Assembly (NCBI GenBank): GCA_023387335.1
Contig: JAEWIF010000035.1
Coordinates: forward strand, 1 to 60,050
Direction: 5' to 3'
DNA length: 60,050 nt
DNA from: Pseudomonadota bacterium
Lineage (GTDB): Bacteria; Pseudomonadota; Gammaproteobacteria; Burkholderiales; Burkholderiaceae_C
Below are positions 25,399 to 34,454 of this stretch, piece by piece (the stretch's first letter is position 1; each line of letters begins with the position of its first letter). The position numbers and the translations under genes are program-made. Below the pieces are notes generated by a model that was given only the letters and a program-made list of their open reading frames with translations, did no database searches and had not been told where the DNA came from.

Positions 25399-25407
25399 GG
25401 GCGATTC

Positions 25408-25479
25408 AAGGCGGCTTTCATGCTCGACCGCTGGATTAAAGGATGCTTTAATCCGGCCCCGGAGCACTCAAGCCGCCTT
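25408..25479. repeat. nested inverted repeats between rdgC and fic
   Basis: The outer arms AAGGCGGCTT (25408-25417) and AAGCCGCCTT (25470-25479) are perfect complements. Inside them GGATTAAAG (25433-25441) and CTTTAATCC (25446-25454) form a second perfect 9-bp hairpin with a GATG loop. The right outer arm ends two bases before the fic start codon. It could be an operator, a translational hairpin or the rdgC terminator. Confidence 0.6.
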
Positions 25480-25481
25480 TC

Positions 25482-26632
25482 ATGCAGCGCACCACCGGCA
25501 CCTACGTCAAGTCCACGACCGCGGGCGAAGTCGTGCGGGCGTTCGTGCCCCGGCCCCTGCCGCCCGCCCGGCCGGCGCTGACACTCGACACGCTGCAGGA
25601 CGCCAACCTGCGCGCGGAACTCGCGCTGGCCCGCCTCTCCGGCGTTTCCGGGCTCGTGCCCTCGGTGGACTGGCTGCTCCACGGCGCGATCCACAAGGAG
25701 GCGCTGCTCACCTCGCAGATCGAAGGAACGCAGGCCACCCTGGCCGACATCTTCGACGGCGAAGCCGGCCTGGCGGTGTCCAACCCGGACGACGTGGAGG
25801 AGGTCACCAACTACGTCCGCGCCTTCCGGCACGTGCAGCAGCAGCTGCGCTCGTCCAAGGGACTGCCGATCAGCGTGCGCCTCGTGTGCCAGGCGCACAA
25901 GCTGCTCATGGCCGGCGTGCGCGGGGGCACGGCAAGCAGCCGGGCGAGCTGCGGCGCTCGCAGAACTGGATCGGCGGAACGCGGCCAGGCAACGCGGCCT
26001 TCGTGCCACCGCCGCCGGAGCGGGTGGCGCCGCTACTGGCCGACCTGGAGAAGTTCATCCACGCGGAGCGCTCCACCCTGCCGCCGCTGGTCAGGATCGG
26101 ACTGGTGCATGGCCAGTTCGAAACCATCCACCCTTTCCTGGACGGCAACGGCCGCCTCGGCCGCCTGCTGATCGGGGCGCTGCTGGAACACTGGGCCCTG
26201 TTGCCCGAGCCGCTGCTCTATCCCAGCGGCTACCTGAAGCGGCACCAGGCCGAGTACTACCGGCGGCTGTCGGCCATCCGCACGGAGGGCGACTGGGAAG
26301 GCTGGCTGGCGTTCTTCCTGGAAGGCATCGCGGCGGCCGCCGAAGAGTCCGAGCGCACCATCATCGCCGTGGCGAGCCGCGTCACGGCCGACCGTCGTCG
26401 GCTGCTGGACGCATCACGCGCGACGCCGGCGAGCTACCGCCTCTTCGAGATGCTTCCGCTGATGCCCCGCTTCAGCGTGGAGCAGGCCCGCGAGCGTCTG
26501 CAGACCACCTTCCCGACCGCCAACGGCGCCGTGCGGCTGCTCGAGGAACTGGGCATCGTGACGGAGCGCACGGGCCAGCGCACGAATCGCCTGTACAGCT
26601 ACCAGGCGTACGTGGACCTACTCACGCGCTAG
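25482..26632 (+). pseudogene. Fic-domain AMPylase, frameshifted
   Basis: Two frames together make one Fic protein of about 383 residues. The first (25482 on) has the inhibitory-helix motif LTSQIEGTQATLADI and CQAHKLLMAGVRG. The second continues GKQPGELRRSQNWIGGTRPGNA, the catalytic HPFLDGNGRLGR, and a C-terminal winged helix (FSVEQARERLQTTFPTANGAVRLLEELG). The break falls at a run of five Gs (25923-25927); one extra G would restore VRGGHGKQPGE. Fic enzymes transfer AMP to target hydroxyls; the S/TxxxEG motif makes this a self-inhibited class II type. A true mutation, a slippery phase-variable tract and a sequencing error remain possible. Confidence 0.8.
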
Positions 26633-26782
26633 CCGGCGCACGCGCAAGCACGAGGCCCGAGCACGTTCCGCGAGGGCGTTTTATTCCACTCAGCCGTGCC
26701 CGGTGCGCTAGGGCAAGTCCCATGTGGGCGCGGACGGCGCCTCCTGCGTAATGCCTTTCTCCAACAAACAGAAAGGTCTCTC

Positions 26783-27502
26783 ATGCGCAACGCCCTCTCT
26801 CTCACGGCAATGGGTTCGCTGGTTCTGCTGGCCGCCTGCTCCACTCCCTCCAGCAGCGGACCCGGGGCTTCTTCCCCGGCGGCCTCCAGCGGACCGATGA
26901 GCTTCTTCATCACCAGCGTCGGCCCCGGCAAGGGCGGCGACCTGGGCGGCCTCGAAGGCGCCGACAAGCACTGCCAGTCGCTCGCGCAGGCGGCGGGCCA
27001 GGGCAACCGTCCGTGGCGGGCCTACCTGAGCACGCAGGCGCCGGCGCTGAACAGCCCGGCCTTCGTGAACGCGCGCGACCGCATCGGCAAGGGCCCCTGG
27101 TACAACGCCAAGGGCGTGCTCGTGGCCCGCAACGTCGATGACCTGCACTCGGACAAGAACAACATCACCAAGGAAACCGGGCTCGACGAGCGCGGCCGCC
27201 CGGTCAACGGCCGCACCGAGCAGCCGAACAAGCACGACATCCTCACCGGCTCGCGTCCGGACGGCACCGCCTTCGTCGGCGGCGCGGGCGGCGGGCAGCC
27301 GTTCCCCGACATGACGTGCGGAAACTGGACCAAGAGCACGCCGGAAGGCTCGGCGATGATCGGGCACTTCGACCGCGCGGGTCCCGTCCCGGCACCCTGG
27401 GCGACGTCGTGGAACTCCAGCCACCCGACGGTCGGCTGCAGCATGGAACGCATCCGGCCCACGGGCGGCGACGGCCTGCTCTACTGCTTCGCGGCGAACT
27501 GA
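26783..27502 (+). CDS. lectin/endostatin-like lipoprotein
   Basis: A 239-residue lipoprotein. The signal with lipobox LVLLAAC places the lipidated Cys near residue 19, followed by a Ser/Pro/Gly linker. One globular domain follows (MSFFITSVGPGKGGDLGGLEGADKHCQSLA, WRAYLSTQ, ARDRIGKGPWYNAKG, NKHDILTGSRPDG, CGNWTKS, SWNSSHPTVGCS, LLYCFAAN). Its pattern recalls the C-type-lectin/endostatin (NC10) fold. It probably sits in the outer membrane; the ligand is unknown. The preceding 150 bases hold no gene. It converges on the EF-G-like gene. Confidence 0.75.
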   Translation: MRNALSLTAMGSLVLLAACSTPSSSGPGASSPAASSGPMSFFITSVGPGKGGDLGGLEGADKHCQSLAQAAGQGNRPWRAYLSTQAPALNSPAFVNARDRIGKGPWYNAKGVLVARNVDDLHSDKNNITKETGLDERGRPVNGRTEQPNKHDILTGSRPDGTAFVGGAGGGQPFPDMTCGNWTKSTPEGSAMIGHFDRAGPVPAPWATSWNSSHPTVGCSMERIRPTGGDGLLYCFAAN

Positions 27503-27515
27503 GCCCGAAGCGCGA

Positions 27516-29567
27516 TCACTCCTCCTTCGGCCGGTACTGCGCCGCCAGCTGCGCCTGCAGGTTGGGCGGTACCGGCTCATAGTGGCTGAACGCCATGGTG
27601 AAGTTGCCCTGGCCGCCGGTGATCGCGTTCAGCCGCAGCTGGTAGCTCGATAGTTCGGAAAGAGGCGCCTGCGCCAGCACCGTCAGCACACCGTCGGCGC
27701 CCGATTGCGTGCCGCTCACCTGGGCGCGACGCGAGGCCAGGTCGCCGGTGATGTCGCCCAGCACCTGCGCGGGCGCGCTGATCTCCATGTCCACGATGGG
27801 CTCCAGCACGCAGGGCTTCGCGGCCTGCACGGCGGCGATCAGCGCCTTGCGGCCGGCGGTGACGAACGCGATCTCCTTGCTGTCCACCGAGTGGAACTTG
27901 CCGTCGTACACCGTCACCTTCAGGTCCACCACCGGGTGCCCCGTGACCACGCCCTGCTCCATGCCCTGGCGCACGCCCTTCTCCACCGCGGGCATGAAGT
28001 TGCCGGGGATGGCGCCGCCGCGCACCTCGTCCACGAACTCGAAGCCCGCGCCGCGCGGCAGCGGCTCTATGCGCAGGAACACCTCGCCGAACTGGCCGGC
28101 GCCACCGGTCTGCTTCTTGTGCCGGTGGTGGCCCTCGGCCGGCGCGCGCACCGTCTCGCGGTAGGCCACGCGCGGCGGCCGGGTCTCGACCTGGCAGCCG
28201 TGCACCTCGGTCAATCGCGCGAGCAGCGCGCGCAGGTGCAGCTCGCCCAGGCCGTACACGATGGTTTCGTTCGAACCCTCCGCGCGGTCGATGCGCAAGC
28301 ACGGGTCCTCGCTCACCAGCTTCTGCAATATGTCGTACAGGCGCTGCTCGTCGCCGCGCCGCTTGGGCTCGATGGCGAGGCCGTGCACCGGCACCGGGAA
28401 GTCCAGCGGCTTGAGGTGCATGCGCGCGTCTTCGGCCGCGTCGTGCAGCACCGCATCGAAGTGCAGGTCATCGACCTTGGCGATGGCGCAGATGTCGCCG
28501 GGCACCGCGTTCGGCACCCCCACCAGCTTGTTGCCTTGCAGCCGGAAGAGGTGCCCCACCTTGAAAGGGCGCCGGCCGTCCCCGACGTACAACTGGCTGT
28601 TGCCGGTGATCGTCCCCTGGTGCACGCGCAGCACTCCCAGCTTGCCGGCGTAGGGGTCCTGCGCGATCTTGAAGACGTGGGCCAGCACGTGCTTGTCCGC
28701 GTCGGCCTCGGTGGTCACGGGCTTGGCGTCCGCGCCCTCGCCTTCCAGGAATTCGGGGGGATTGCTCTCGGTGGGATCGGGCAGCAGGCGCTCGATGACG
28801 TCCAGCAGTTCGGCCACGCCCGCGCCAGTGCGCGGCGAGACGAAGCAGATGGGCACCAGGTGGCCTTCGCGCAGCGCCTGCTCCAGCGTGGCGTGCAGCT
28901 CGGCCGGGTCGACGTCGCCTTCGTTCAGGTAGCGCTCGACGAACTCCGCGTCGACCTCGACCACCTGTTCCATCAGCGCGCGATGCGCGTCCTCCACCGA
29001 CGAGAACGCGGGCGCGGGCCCTTCGTGCTTGCGCGTCCAGAAGCAGTCGATGACGCCTTCGCCGTCCTGCGTGGGCAGGTTGACCGGCAGGCATTCCTTG
29101 CCGAACGCGGCCTGGATCTGTTCGACCAGCGACTGCAGCTGCACGCCCTGCGCGTCGATCTTGCCGACCACGACGATGCGGTCGCGACCGCGCTGCTTCG
29201 CCCACTCCATCATGCGTGTCGCCGCGGGCTCGATGCCGGTCACGGCGTTGATGACGACGGCCGCGGTCTCCACCGCTTCCAGCGCCGGCAGCGTCTGGCC
29301 GAGGAAGTCGGGCGCGCCGGGCGTGTCGATCAAGTGGGTGGTGATGCCTCCGTGCTCGAAGTGCATCAGGCTGCTGTTGAGAGAGCGCAGCCACTTCTTC
29401 TCCAGCGGGTCCCAGTCGGAGACGCTGGCGCCTTTCTCGACGGCGCCGGGCGTGCCCACCGCGCCGGCCTTCCACAGCAGGGCCTCGGCCAGGCTGGTCT
29501 TGCCCGATCCGCTGGGCCCGACGAGGGCCACGGTCCTCCGGGCGGCAATGTCACGTTGAGCGGTCAC
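27516..29567 (-). CDS. EF-G-like translational GTPase (EF-G2 type)
   Basis: A 683-residue paralogue of elongation factor G. The P-loop is GPSGSGKTS, G3 is IDTPGAPDF, then domains II-V, with domain IV seen in HRHKKQTGGAGQFGEVFLRIEP and ending in VYDGKFHSVDSKEIAF. The G4 guanine-specificity motif reads VVVGKID instead of NKxD. GTG at 29567 is preferred (AGGGG just upstream); ATG at 29585 adds six residues. EF-G-like proteins of this class lack a settled function in proteobacteria. It is monocistronic as far as visible. Confidence 0.82.
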   Translation of the reverse strand: MTAQRDIAARRTVALVGPSGSGKTSLAEALLWKAGAVGTPGAVEKGASVSDWDPLEKKWLRSLNSSLMHFEHGGITTHLIDTPGAPDFLGQTLPALEAVETAAVVINAVTGIEPAATRMMEWAKQRGRDRIVVVGKIDAQGVQLQSLVEQIQAAFGKECLPVNLPTQDGEGVIDCFWTRKHEGPAPAFSSVEDAHRALMEQVVEVDAEFVERYLNEGDVDPAELHATLEQALREGHLVPICFVSPRTGAGVAELLDVIERLLPDPTESNPPEFLEGEGADAKPVTTEADADKHVLAHVFKIAQDPYAGKLGVLRVHQGTITGNSQLYVGDGRRPFKVGHLFRLQGNKLVGVPNAVPGDICAIAKVDDLHFDAVLHDAAEDARMHLKPLDFPVPVHGLAIEPKRRGDEQRLYDILQKLVSEDPCLRIDRAEGSNETIVYGLGELHLRALLARLTEVHGCQVETRPPRVAYRETVRAPAEGHHRHKKQTGGAGQFGEVFLRIEPLPRGAGFEFVDEVRGGAIPGNFMPAVEKGVRQGMEQGVVTGHPVVDLKVTVYDGKFHSVDSKEIAFVTAGRKALIAAVQAAKPCVLEPIVDMEISAPAQVLGDITGDLASRRAQVSGTQSGADGVLTVLAQAPLSELSSYQLRLNAITGGQGNFTMAFSHYEPVPPNLQAQLAAQYRPKEE

Positions 29568-29648
29568 GAGGCACCCCTTTTGCAACGCAGGATGAAGAAC
29601 ATCCTACGGCAGCGGATGCCCCGCGTGGGGCCGCTCACATGGCCGAGC

Positions 29649-30296
29649 TCAGGCGGCGAGCGCGCGCTTGCCCTCGTTGGCGGCTTCGCCCGAGTGCGTG
29701 CGGATCTGCACGTCGGCCGCGGCGAGCGCCTTGGCCTTCGCCTCGTCGCCCATGGCCAGCCCTTCCGCACGCACGAAGCGCACGTCGGTGACGCCGAGGA
29801 AGCCGAACAGCGACTTCAGGTAGCTCTCCTGGTGGTCCATCACCTCGCCCGGCAGGCCGGCGTACAGGCCGCCGCGGGTGGACACCACGATCACCGTCTT
29901 GCCCTTGGCCAGGCCCTCGGGGCCGGTAGCCGTGTAGCGGAAGGTGCGGCCGGCCTGCGCGATGCGGTCGATCCAGGCCTTCAGCTGGCTCGGGATGCTG
30001 AAGTTGTACATGGGCGCGCCGATCACCACGACGTCGGCCGCCAGGAACTGGCTGACCAGCTTCTCGGAGACGGCGTTCTCGCGCTTCTGCGCCGGCGAGA
30101 GGTCGGGGGAGTCGATGCCGAGGCGGAAGCCCAGCGAGTCCATGTCCAGGTGCGACGGTGCATCCACGGCCAGGTCGAGGTACTCGACGGTGGTGGTGGG
30201 CTGGGCCGCGGTCCACTCGGCCACGGCCTTGCGGCTGAGCTGGCGGGAGGCGGAGGCGGCGCCCAGCGGGCTGGAATCGATGTGCAGCAGTTTCAT
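29649..30296 (-). CDS. azoR: FMN-dependent NADH azoreductase
   Basis: A 215-residue flavodoxin-like azoreductase: start MKLLHIDSSPLGAASASRQLS (FMN phosphate loop), the FMN motif APMYNFSIPSQLKAWIDRI, and STRGGLYAG. It reduces azo dyes and quinones by two-electron transfer. It is divergent from a CrgA-like LysR gene with 95 bases between, the usual arrangement for regulated quinone/azo reductases. Confidence 0.92.
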   Translation of the reverse strand: MKLLHIDSSPLGAASASRQLSRKAVAEWTAAQPTTTVEYLDLAVDAPSHLDMDSLGFRLGIDSPDLSPAQKRENAVSEKLVSQFLAADVVVIGAPMYNFSIPSQLKAWIDRIAQAGRTFRYTATGPEGLAKGKTVIVVSTRGGLYAGLPGEVMDHQESYLKSLFGFLGVTDVRFVRAEGLAMGDEAKAKALAAADVQIRTHSGEAANEGKRALAA

Positions 30297-30391
30297 GGTT
30301 GCTCCTTGAATGGCGTGGGATGTATTCTGAAGAAGAACCAATCCGCTGATAAGACGGCAAAATCAGGCCAGATTGTTCTACGGATGGAACG

Positions 30392-31375
30392 ATGATTGAC
30401 CTCAACGACATGGTGTTCTTCGCCGAGGTGGTGGACCGCGGCGGCTTCGCGGCGGCCGGCCGCAGCCTGGGCGTGCCCAAATCCAGGGTGTCCCGGCGGG
30501 TCGCCGACCTGGAAGCGCGGCTGGGCGTGCGCCTCCTGCAGCGCACCACCCGCAAGCTGTCGCTCACCGAGGCGGGCGAGCTCTACCACCGGCACTGCGT
30601 GGCCATGCGCGAGCAGGCCGAGGCGGCCGACGAAGCCGTCGCGCGCGTGCTAGGGGAACCGCGCGGCACCGTGCGGGTGACCTGTCCGGTCACGCTGGCC
30701 CACACCACCATCGGCCCGCTCCTGCCCAGCTTCCTCGCCGCGCATCCGCAGGTGCGGGTCGAGATGCTGGTGACCAACCGCGTGATCGACCTGGTGCAGG
30801 AAGGCGTCGACGTGGCGCTGCGCGTGCGCTCGTCGCTGGACGACAGCGGCAGCCTGGTGGTCAAGCAGCTCGGGCCCACCCACGGCGTGCTGGTCGCCGC
30901 GCCCCGGCTGCTGGAGCACTTCGGCCGACCGGCCGCGGTCGAGGACCTGCGCCACCTGCCCACGGTGGCCATGTCGGCCGCGGACGGCCGCGCCAGCTGG
31001 CGCCTGGTCGGCCCCGGCGGCCAGGACTTCGAATGGCAGCACCGGCCGGTCTGCACCGCGGACGACCTGCTGGTGCTGAAAATGGCCGTCGTGCAGGGCG
31101 CCGGCATTTCCGTGCTGCCCGACTACATCTGCACCGAGGAGCTGCGCCACGGCCTGTTGGTGCCGGTGCTCCCGGGCTGGTCGCCGCCCGAGGCGAAGGT
31201 GCTGGCGGTGTTCCCTTCACGGCGCGGCATGGTGCCGGCGGTGCGGCGCTTCCTCGACTACCTCGGAGAGAACGTCAGGGGCGAGCGCATCGTGCCCGGC
31301 CTGGATCCCTGCCTCATCGCGGCCGCGGGCCGTCATCCCGGCGGGACGACGAATCCCTCCACAATGCCCCGATGA
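30392..31375 (+). CDS. LysR-family regulator (CrgA-like)
   Basis: A 327-residue LysR regulator. It starts MIDLNDMVFFAEVVDRGGFAAAGRSLGVPKSRVSRRVADLEARLG, a sequence type typical of the CrgA/AaeR branch. Effector-domain signatures are VRVTCPVTLAHTTIGPLLPSF and GISVLPDYIC. It is divergent from azoR and probably controls it. An inverted repeat GTTC-N8-GAAC (30375-30390) ends two bases before its start codon. The stop overlaps the next gene (ATGA). Confidence 0.87.
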   Translation: MIDLNDMVFFAEVVDRGGFAAAGRSLGVPKSRVSRRVADLEARLGVRLLQRTTRKLSLTEAGELYHRHCVAMREQAEAADEAVARVLGEPRGTVRVTCPVTLAHTTIGPLLPSFLAAHPQVRVEMLVTNRVIDLVQEGVDVALRVRSSLDDSGSLVVKQLGPTHGVLVAAPRLLEHFGRPAAVEDLRHLPTVAMSAADGRASWRLVGPGGQDFEWQHRPVCTADDLLVLKMAVVQGAGISVLPDYICTEELRHGLLVPVLPGWSPPEAKVLAVFPSRRGMVPAVRRFLDYLGENVRGERIVPGLDPCLIAAAGRHPGGTTNPSTMPR

Positions 31376-31683
31376 ACGACGAACCCACGATCTCCGACAA
31401 CCCCGAGAAGCACCGCTTCGAACTCTCGACCGACGGCGAGGTCGCGGCCTTCTCGGAATACAACGTGCTCAAGAACGCGCTGCTGTTCACCCACACCGAG
31501 GTGATGCCCGCGCACGAGGGCAAGGGCTTCGGCGGCAAGCTGGTGGCCTTCGCGCTGGACGACGTGCGCCGGCGCGGCCTGCATGCGATCCCCGCCTGCC
31601 CCTTCGTGGCAGGCTACATCCGCAAGCACCCGGAGTACCTGGACCTCGTCACCGAGGAGAGCCGGCGCGCCTTCCTGCGCTGA
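31372..31683 (+). CDS. GNAT-like N-acetyltransferase (YjdJ/NATD1 type)
   Basis: A 103-residue small acetyltransferase: HRFELSTDGEVAAFSEYNV, then FTHTEVMPAHEGKGFGGKLVAFALDDVRRRG with the acetyl-CoA pyrophosphate loop, and the ending CPFVAGYIRKHPEYLDLV. This is the minimal GNAT form. Its substrate is unknown. The start overlaps the LysR stop by four bases, so it is made with the regulator. Confidence 0.85.
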   Translation: MNDEPTISDNPEKHRFELSTDGEVAAFSEYNVLKNALLFTHTEVMPAHEGKGFGGKLVAFALDDVRRRGLHAIPACPFVAGYIRKHPEYLDLVTEESRRAFLR

Positions 31684-31701
31684 CCGCTGCGCACCAGGCG
31701 C

Positions 31702-32379
31702 TCACCCAGCCTTGTGCAGCTGGTGCTTGGTGGCGTAGGCGTACAGGTCCAGGCGGTTGGACAGACCCAGCTTGCCGTAGATCGCGCTGAGGTGGTTGCG
31801 CAGCGTGTGCTCGCTGATGCACAGCCGCCCGGCCAGCACCTTGCCGGGGGCGGCCGCGTCGCTGGCCACCGCGGCGATGGTCTGGCGCTCGCGCGTGGTG
31901 AGCGTCGCGATCTTCAGGCGGTCGGGATCGCTGGCATGCGCCGCGTGCTGCCGCGCCATCTCCACGAAGATGCGGCCGGCCGCGCCGCGGTCGATCCACA
32001 GCTCGCCCTCGTGCACCTTCTCGATCGACTTGAGCAGCGCGGTGGGCGGATCGCTCTTGCGCACCACCCCGCGCGCGCCGGCCACCACCATCCGGTCCAG
32101 CAGCGACACCTCGGGCGAGCTGCTCAGCACCACCACGCGCAGGCGGCCGCCCGCCTGCAGTTCCGCCACCACCTCGGGGCCGTAGCCGCCATCCAGGTCG
32201 AGCACCAGGATGTCCACCGCGCCGCTCGCGAGCACCGGCTGCGCCTCGGCCAGCGTGAGCGCCGCGCCGCTCAGTTCCATGCGGGGATGCGCCGTCTGGA
32301 CCATGCGCTCGAGACCCCAGCAGAGCATCGCGGGAGCCACCACGAAAACCTGGATCGGCCGGGAACCTGGTGTGTCCAT
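31702..32379 (-). CDS. LuxR-type response regulator
   Basis: A 225-residue regulator. A receiver-like domain (about 8-125) has an acidic phospho-site candidate in DILVLDLDGG, VVVLSSSPE and GARGVVRKSDPP. A LuxR helix-turn-helix follows (LTTRERQTIAAVAS...LCISEHTLRNHLSAIYGKLGLSNRLDLYAYA). The N-terminal acidic pair expected of a receiver is replaced by VVAPAM, so phosphorylation is doubtful. No kinase is adjacent. It points away from the Tad locus, separated by 211 bases that hold no gene, and is a candidate pilus regulator by position only. Confidence 0.8.
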   Translation of the reverse strand: MDTPGSRPIQVFVVAPAMLCWGLERMVQTAHPRMELSGAALTLAEAQPVLASGAVDILVLDLDGGYGPEVVAELQAGGRLRVVVLSSSPEVSLLDRMVVAGARGVVRKSDPPTALLKSIEKVHEGELWIDRGAAGRIFVEMARQHAAHASDPDRLKIATLTTRERQTIAAVASDAAAPGKVLAGRLCISEHTLRNHLSAIYGKLGLSNRLDLYAYATKHQLHKAG

Positions 32380-32590
32380 GACCTGCCTCAGCGGGATTGA
32401 TGTAGGCGCAATCCTATGGAAGGCTCAGCCCTTGTCTCGCAACCCTTGCAGACGTTTGCTCTCGTTGCGGAATGTCGCGGCACGGCCGCGCAGCGCCCGT
32501 GACGAACTGGTCAACCCATGACGCAGGCGCTGCCCACGACGGTGCAAACCAACCACGCATGCGCGCGCACCATCGCCCCAGAATGAAGCC

Positions 32591-32875
32591 ATGACCCAGG
32601 AGCAACGCGCGAACGCACGCGAGACCCTCGCGCTGCGCTTCACGCTGCCGGACGGAAGCCCGGCGGTGACGCGCGACATCGGCCCCGGCGGCATGTACTT
32701 CCTGATGCCGGCCGGGTGCACCGTCGACCGCTGGCTGTCGTTCGAGTACGAGATGCCCGAAACCGGCCTGCGCTTCTCCGCCACCGGGGAAGTGGTGCGG
32801 ACCGAGCCGGGGCCCGGCGGCACGACGGGCGTGGCGGTCGCCTGGCACTCGCCTTCCCTGCAAGTCTCCGACTGA
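32591..32875 (+). CDS. PilZ-like domain protein
   Basis: 94 residues: an Arg-containing start (MTQEQRANARETLALRF), then VTRDIGPGGMYFLMP in the position of the PilZ D/NxSxxG motif, and beta-strand-rich sequence to the end. The second signature reads DIGPGG rather than DxSxxG, and the RxxxR spacing is loose, so c-di-GMP binding is uncertain. It stands just before the prepilin peptidase gene and could couple signalling to the Tad pilus. Confidence 0.6.
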   Translation: MTQEQRANARETLALRFTLPDGSPAVTRDIGPGGMYFLMPAGCTVDRWLSFEYEMPETGLRFSATGEVVRTEPGPGGTTGVAVAWHSPSLQVSD

Positions 32876-32981
32876 CCCGGTCCTGCCGGGACCGTTGTCC
32901 CATGCAAGTCGGGACAGGCCGCTCATGCGCCGGCGGCGGCGCGTTCCTAGATTCGCTCCATCGACAGACAGGACGCGAACG

Positions 32982-33563
32982 ATGGACGAAACCCAAGCCT
33001 TGCGCGAGTTGCTCTGGATGCTGGTCACCGATCCGAAGACCGGCGCGCTGATCGCGCTGCTGCTGATCGCCGCGGTCATCGACTGGAAGACGCTGCGCAT
33101 CCCCAACTGGCTGACGGTCGGGGGCATGGTCTATGGCCTGCTCTACAACGCCACGCACGCGACTTCGATCGGCGCCGGCCTCGGGTTCGCGGTGCTCGGA
33201 CTGGCCACCGGCCTCGCGCTGCTGCTGCCGCTCTGGCTGCTGCGCGTGCTGGGCGCAGGCGACGTCAAGCTGATGGGCGCGATCGGCGCCTTCCTCGGCG
33301 CGCAGGCGATGCCGCTCGCGGTGGTGTTCGTGCTGGCCACCGGCGGGATCGCCGCGGTGCTCTTCGCGCTGTCGCGCCGCGCGCTCGTGCCCTTCCTGCT
33401 CAACCTGCGCTTCGTCACCTGGAGCCTGCTGACGCCTGGCTCCGGCGCGTGGCGTCCCAGCGCCGCCGCCTCAATGCCCTCGATCGGCAAGCTGCCCTAC
33501 GGCGTGAGCATCTGCGCCGGCGGCATCGCCTTCCTGGTCGCGCGGCAGCTCGGTTTCGCCTGA
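32982..33563 (+). CDS. tadV: prepilin peptidase TadV/CpaA
   Basis: A 193-residue membrane aspartic peptidase with about six hydrophobic segments. The two catalytic aspartates are in AAVIDWKTLRIPNWLT and GAGDVKLMGAIGAFLG (GxGDxK). It cleaves the Flp pilin and the TadE-type pseudopilins at the inner membrane. AGGA precedes ATG 32982. First gene of the Tad operon; rcpC follows after 16 bases. Confidence 0.9.
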   Translation: MDETQALRELLWMLVTDPKTGALIALLLIAAVIDWKTLRIPNWLTVGGMVYGLLYNATHATSIGAGLGFAVLGLATGLALLLPLWLLRVLGAGDVKLMGAIGAFLGAQAMPLAVVFVLATGGIAAVLFALSRRALVPFLLNLRFVTWSLLTPGSGAWRPSAAASMPSIGKLPYGVSICAGGIAFLVARQLGFA

Positions 33564-33579
33564 TCACGAAGGAGTCGCC

Positions 33580-34410
33580 ATGAAGAACATCAAGGCCTTC
33601 GCCATGCTCGCGCTGGCGGTGCTCATCGGCTTGGCTGCGGCGGTGTACGCGGCGCGCTGGGCGGCCCAACGCGGCAACGTCACCGCCAGCCGCGTGGTAG
33701 TGGCGGCGGTGGACATCGAGCTGGGCAGCCGCATCAACCCGCAGATGCTCACCACGGTGGAGTGGCCGGCCGGCTCAGTGCCCACGGGCGCGTTCAACGA
33801 CGTCAAGGCGCTGCAGGACCGCGTGACGCGCGTCGGCATCCCGCGCGGCGACGCCGTGCTCGACCGCAAGCTCGCGCCGCCCGGCACCACCGGCGGCCTC
33901 TCGGCGGTGATCGCCGAAGGCAAGCGCGCCATGACCGTGCGCGTGAACGACGTGGTGGGCGTCGCCGGCTTCGCGCTTCCGGGCAACTACGTGGACGTGA
34001 TGGTCAACGCGCAACAGGACCGCGCCCGGACCGAGGGCCCGAGCCAGATCAGCCTCACCGTGCTGGAGCAGGTGCTGGTACTGGCGGTCGCGCAGGAAGC
34101 CAACCGCGACGAGACCAAGCCGCGCGTGGTGAGCGCGGTGACGCTCGAGCTGTCGCCGGCCGACGCCGAGAAGCTGGACCTGGCGCGCAGCGTCGGCACT
34201 CTGTCGCTGGTGCTGCGCAACCAGCTCGACAAGCGCCAGGTCGCCACCCGCGGCATCACGCGGTCGGAGCTGCTCGGCCTGAAGGAGGTCTCGCTGCGCG
34301 CCCCCGATGCGCCGGCCCGGCCCGCGGCCCGTGCGCCCGCGCCCAAGCCGGTGGTGAAGGACTGCGTCGAAGTCATCCGCAATTCGATCAGCGCTATGCA
34401 CTGCTTCTGA
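33580..34410 (+). CDS. cpaB: Flp pilus assembly protein RcpC/CpaB
   Basis: A 276-residue inner-membrane-anchored periplasmic protein. One N-terminal transmembrane segment (FAMLALAVLIGLAAAVYAARWA) is followed by an SAF domain (VVVAAVDIELGSRINPQMLTTVEWPAGSVP) and the RcpC domain (GKRAMTVRVNDVVGVAGFALPGNYVDVMV). The Pro/Ala-rich tail ends in a Cys pair region (DCVEVIRNSISAMHCF). It supports secretin assembly. Confidence 0.9.
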   Translation: MKNIKAFAMLALAVLIGLAAAVYAARWAAQRGNVTASRVVVAAVDIELGSRINPQMLTTVEWPAGSVPTGAFNDVKALQDRVTRVGIPRGDAVLDRKLAPPGTTGGLSAVIAEGKRAMTVRVNDVVGVAGFALPGNYVDVMVNAQQDRARTEGPSQISLTVLEQVLVLAVAQEANRDETKPRVVSAVTLELSPADAEKLDLARSVGTLSLVLRNQLDKRQVATRGITRSELLGLKEVSLRAPDAPARPAARAPAPKPVVKDCVEVIRNSISAMHCF

Positions 34411-34454
34411 TCTGCGCTCCGCGCCCCGACAACAAGAAGTCCAGGGAGAACAAC

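Noticed and set aside
27505..27530. CCGAAG-N14-CTTCGG as a two-way terminator between the lipoprotein and EF-G-like genes
   Set aside because: There is no T-run on either side, the loop is long and half of it is coding.
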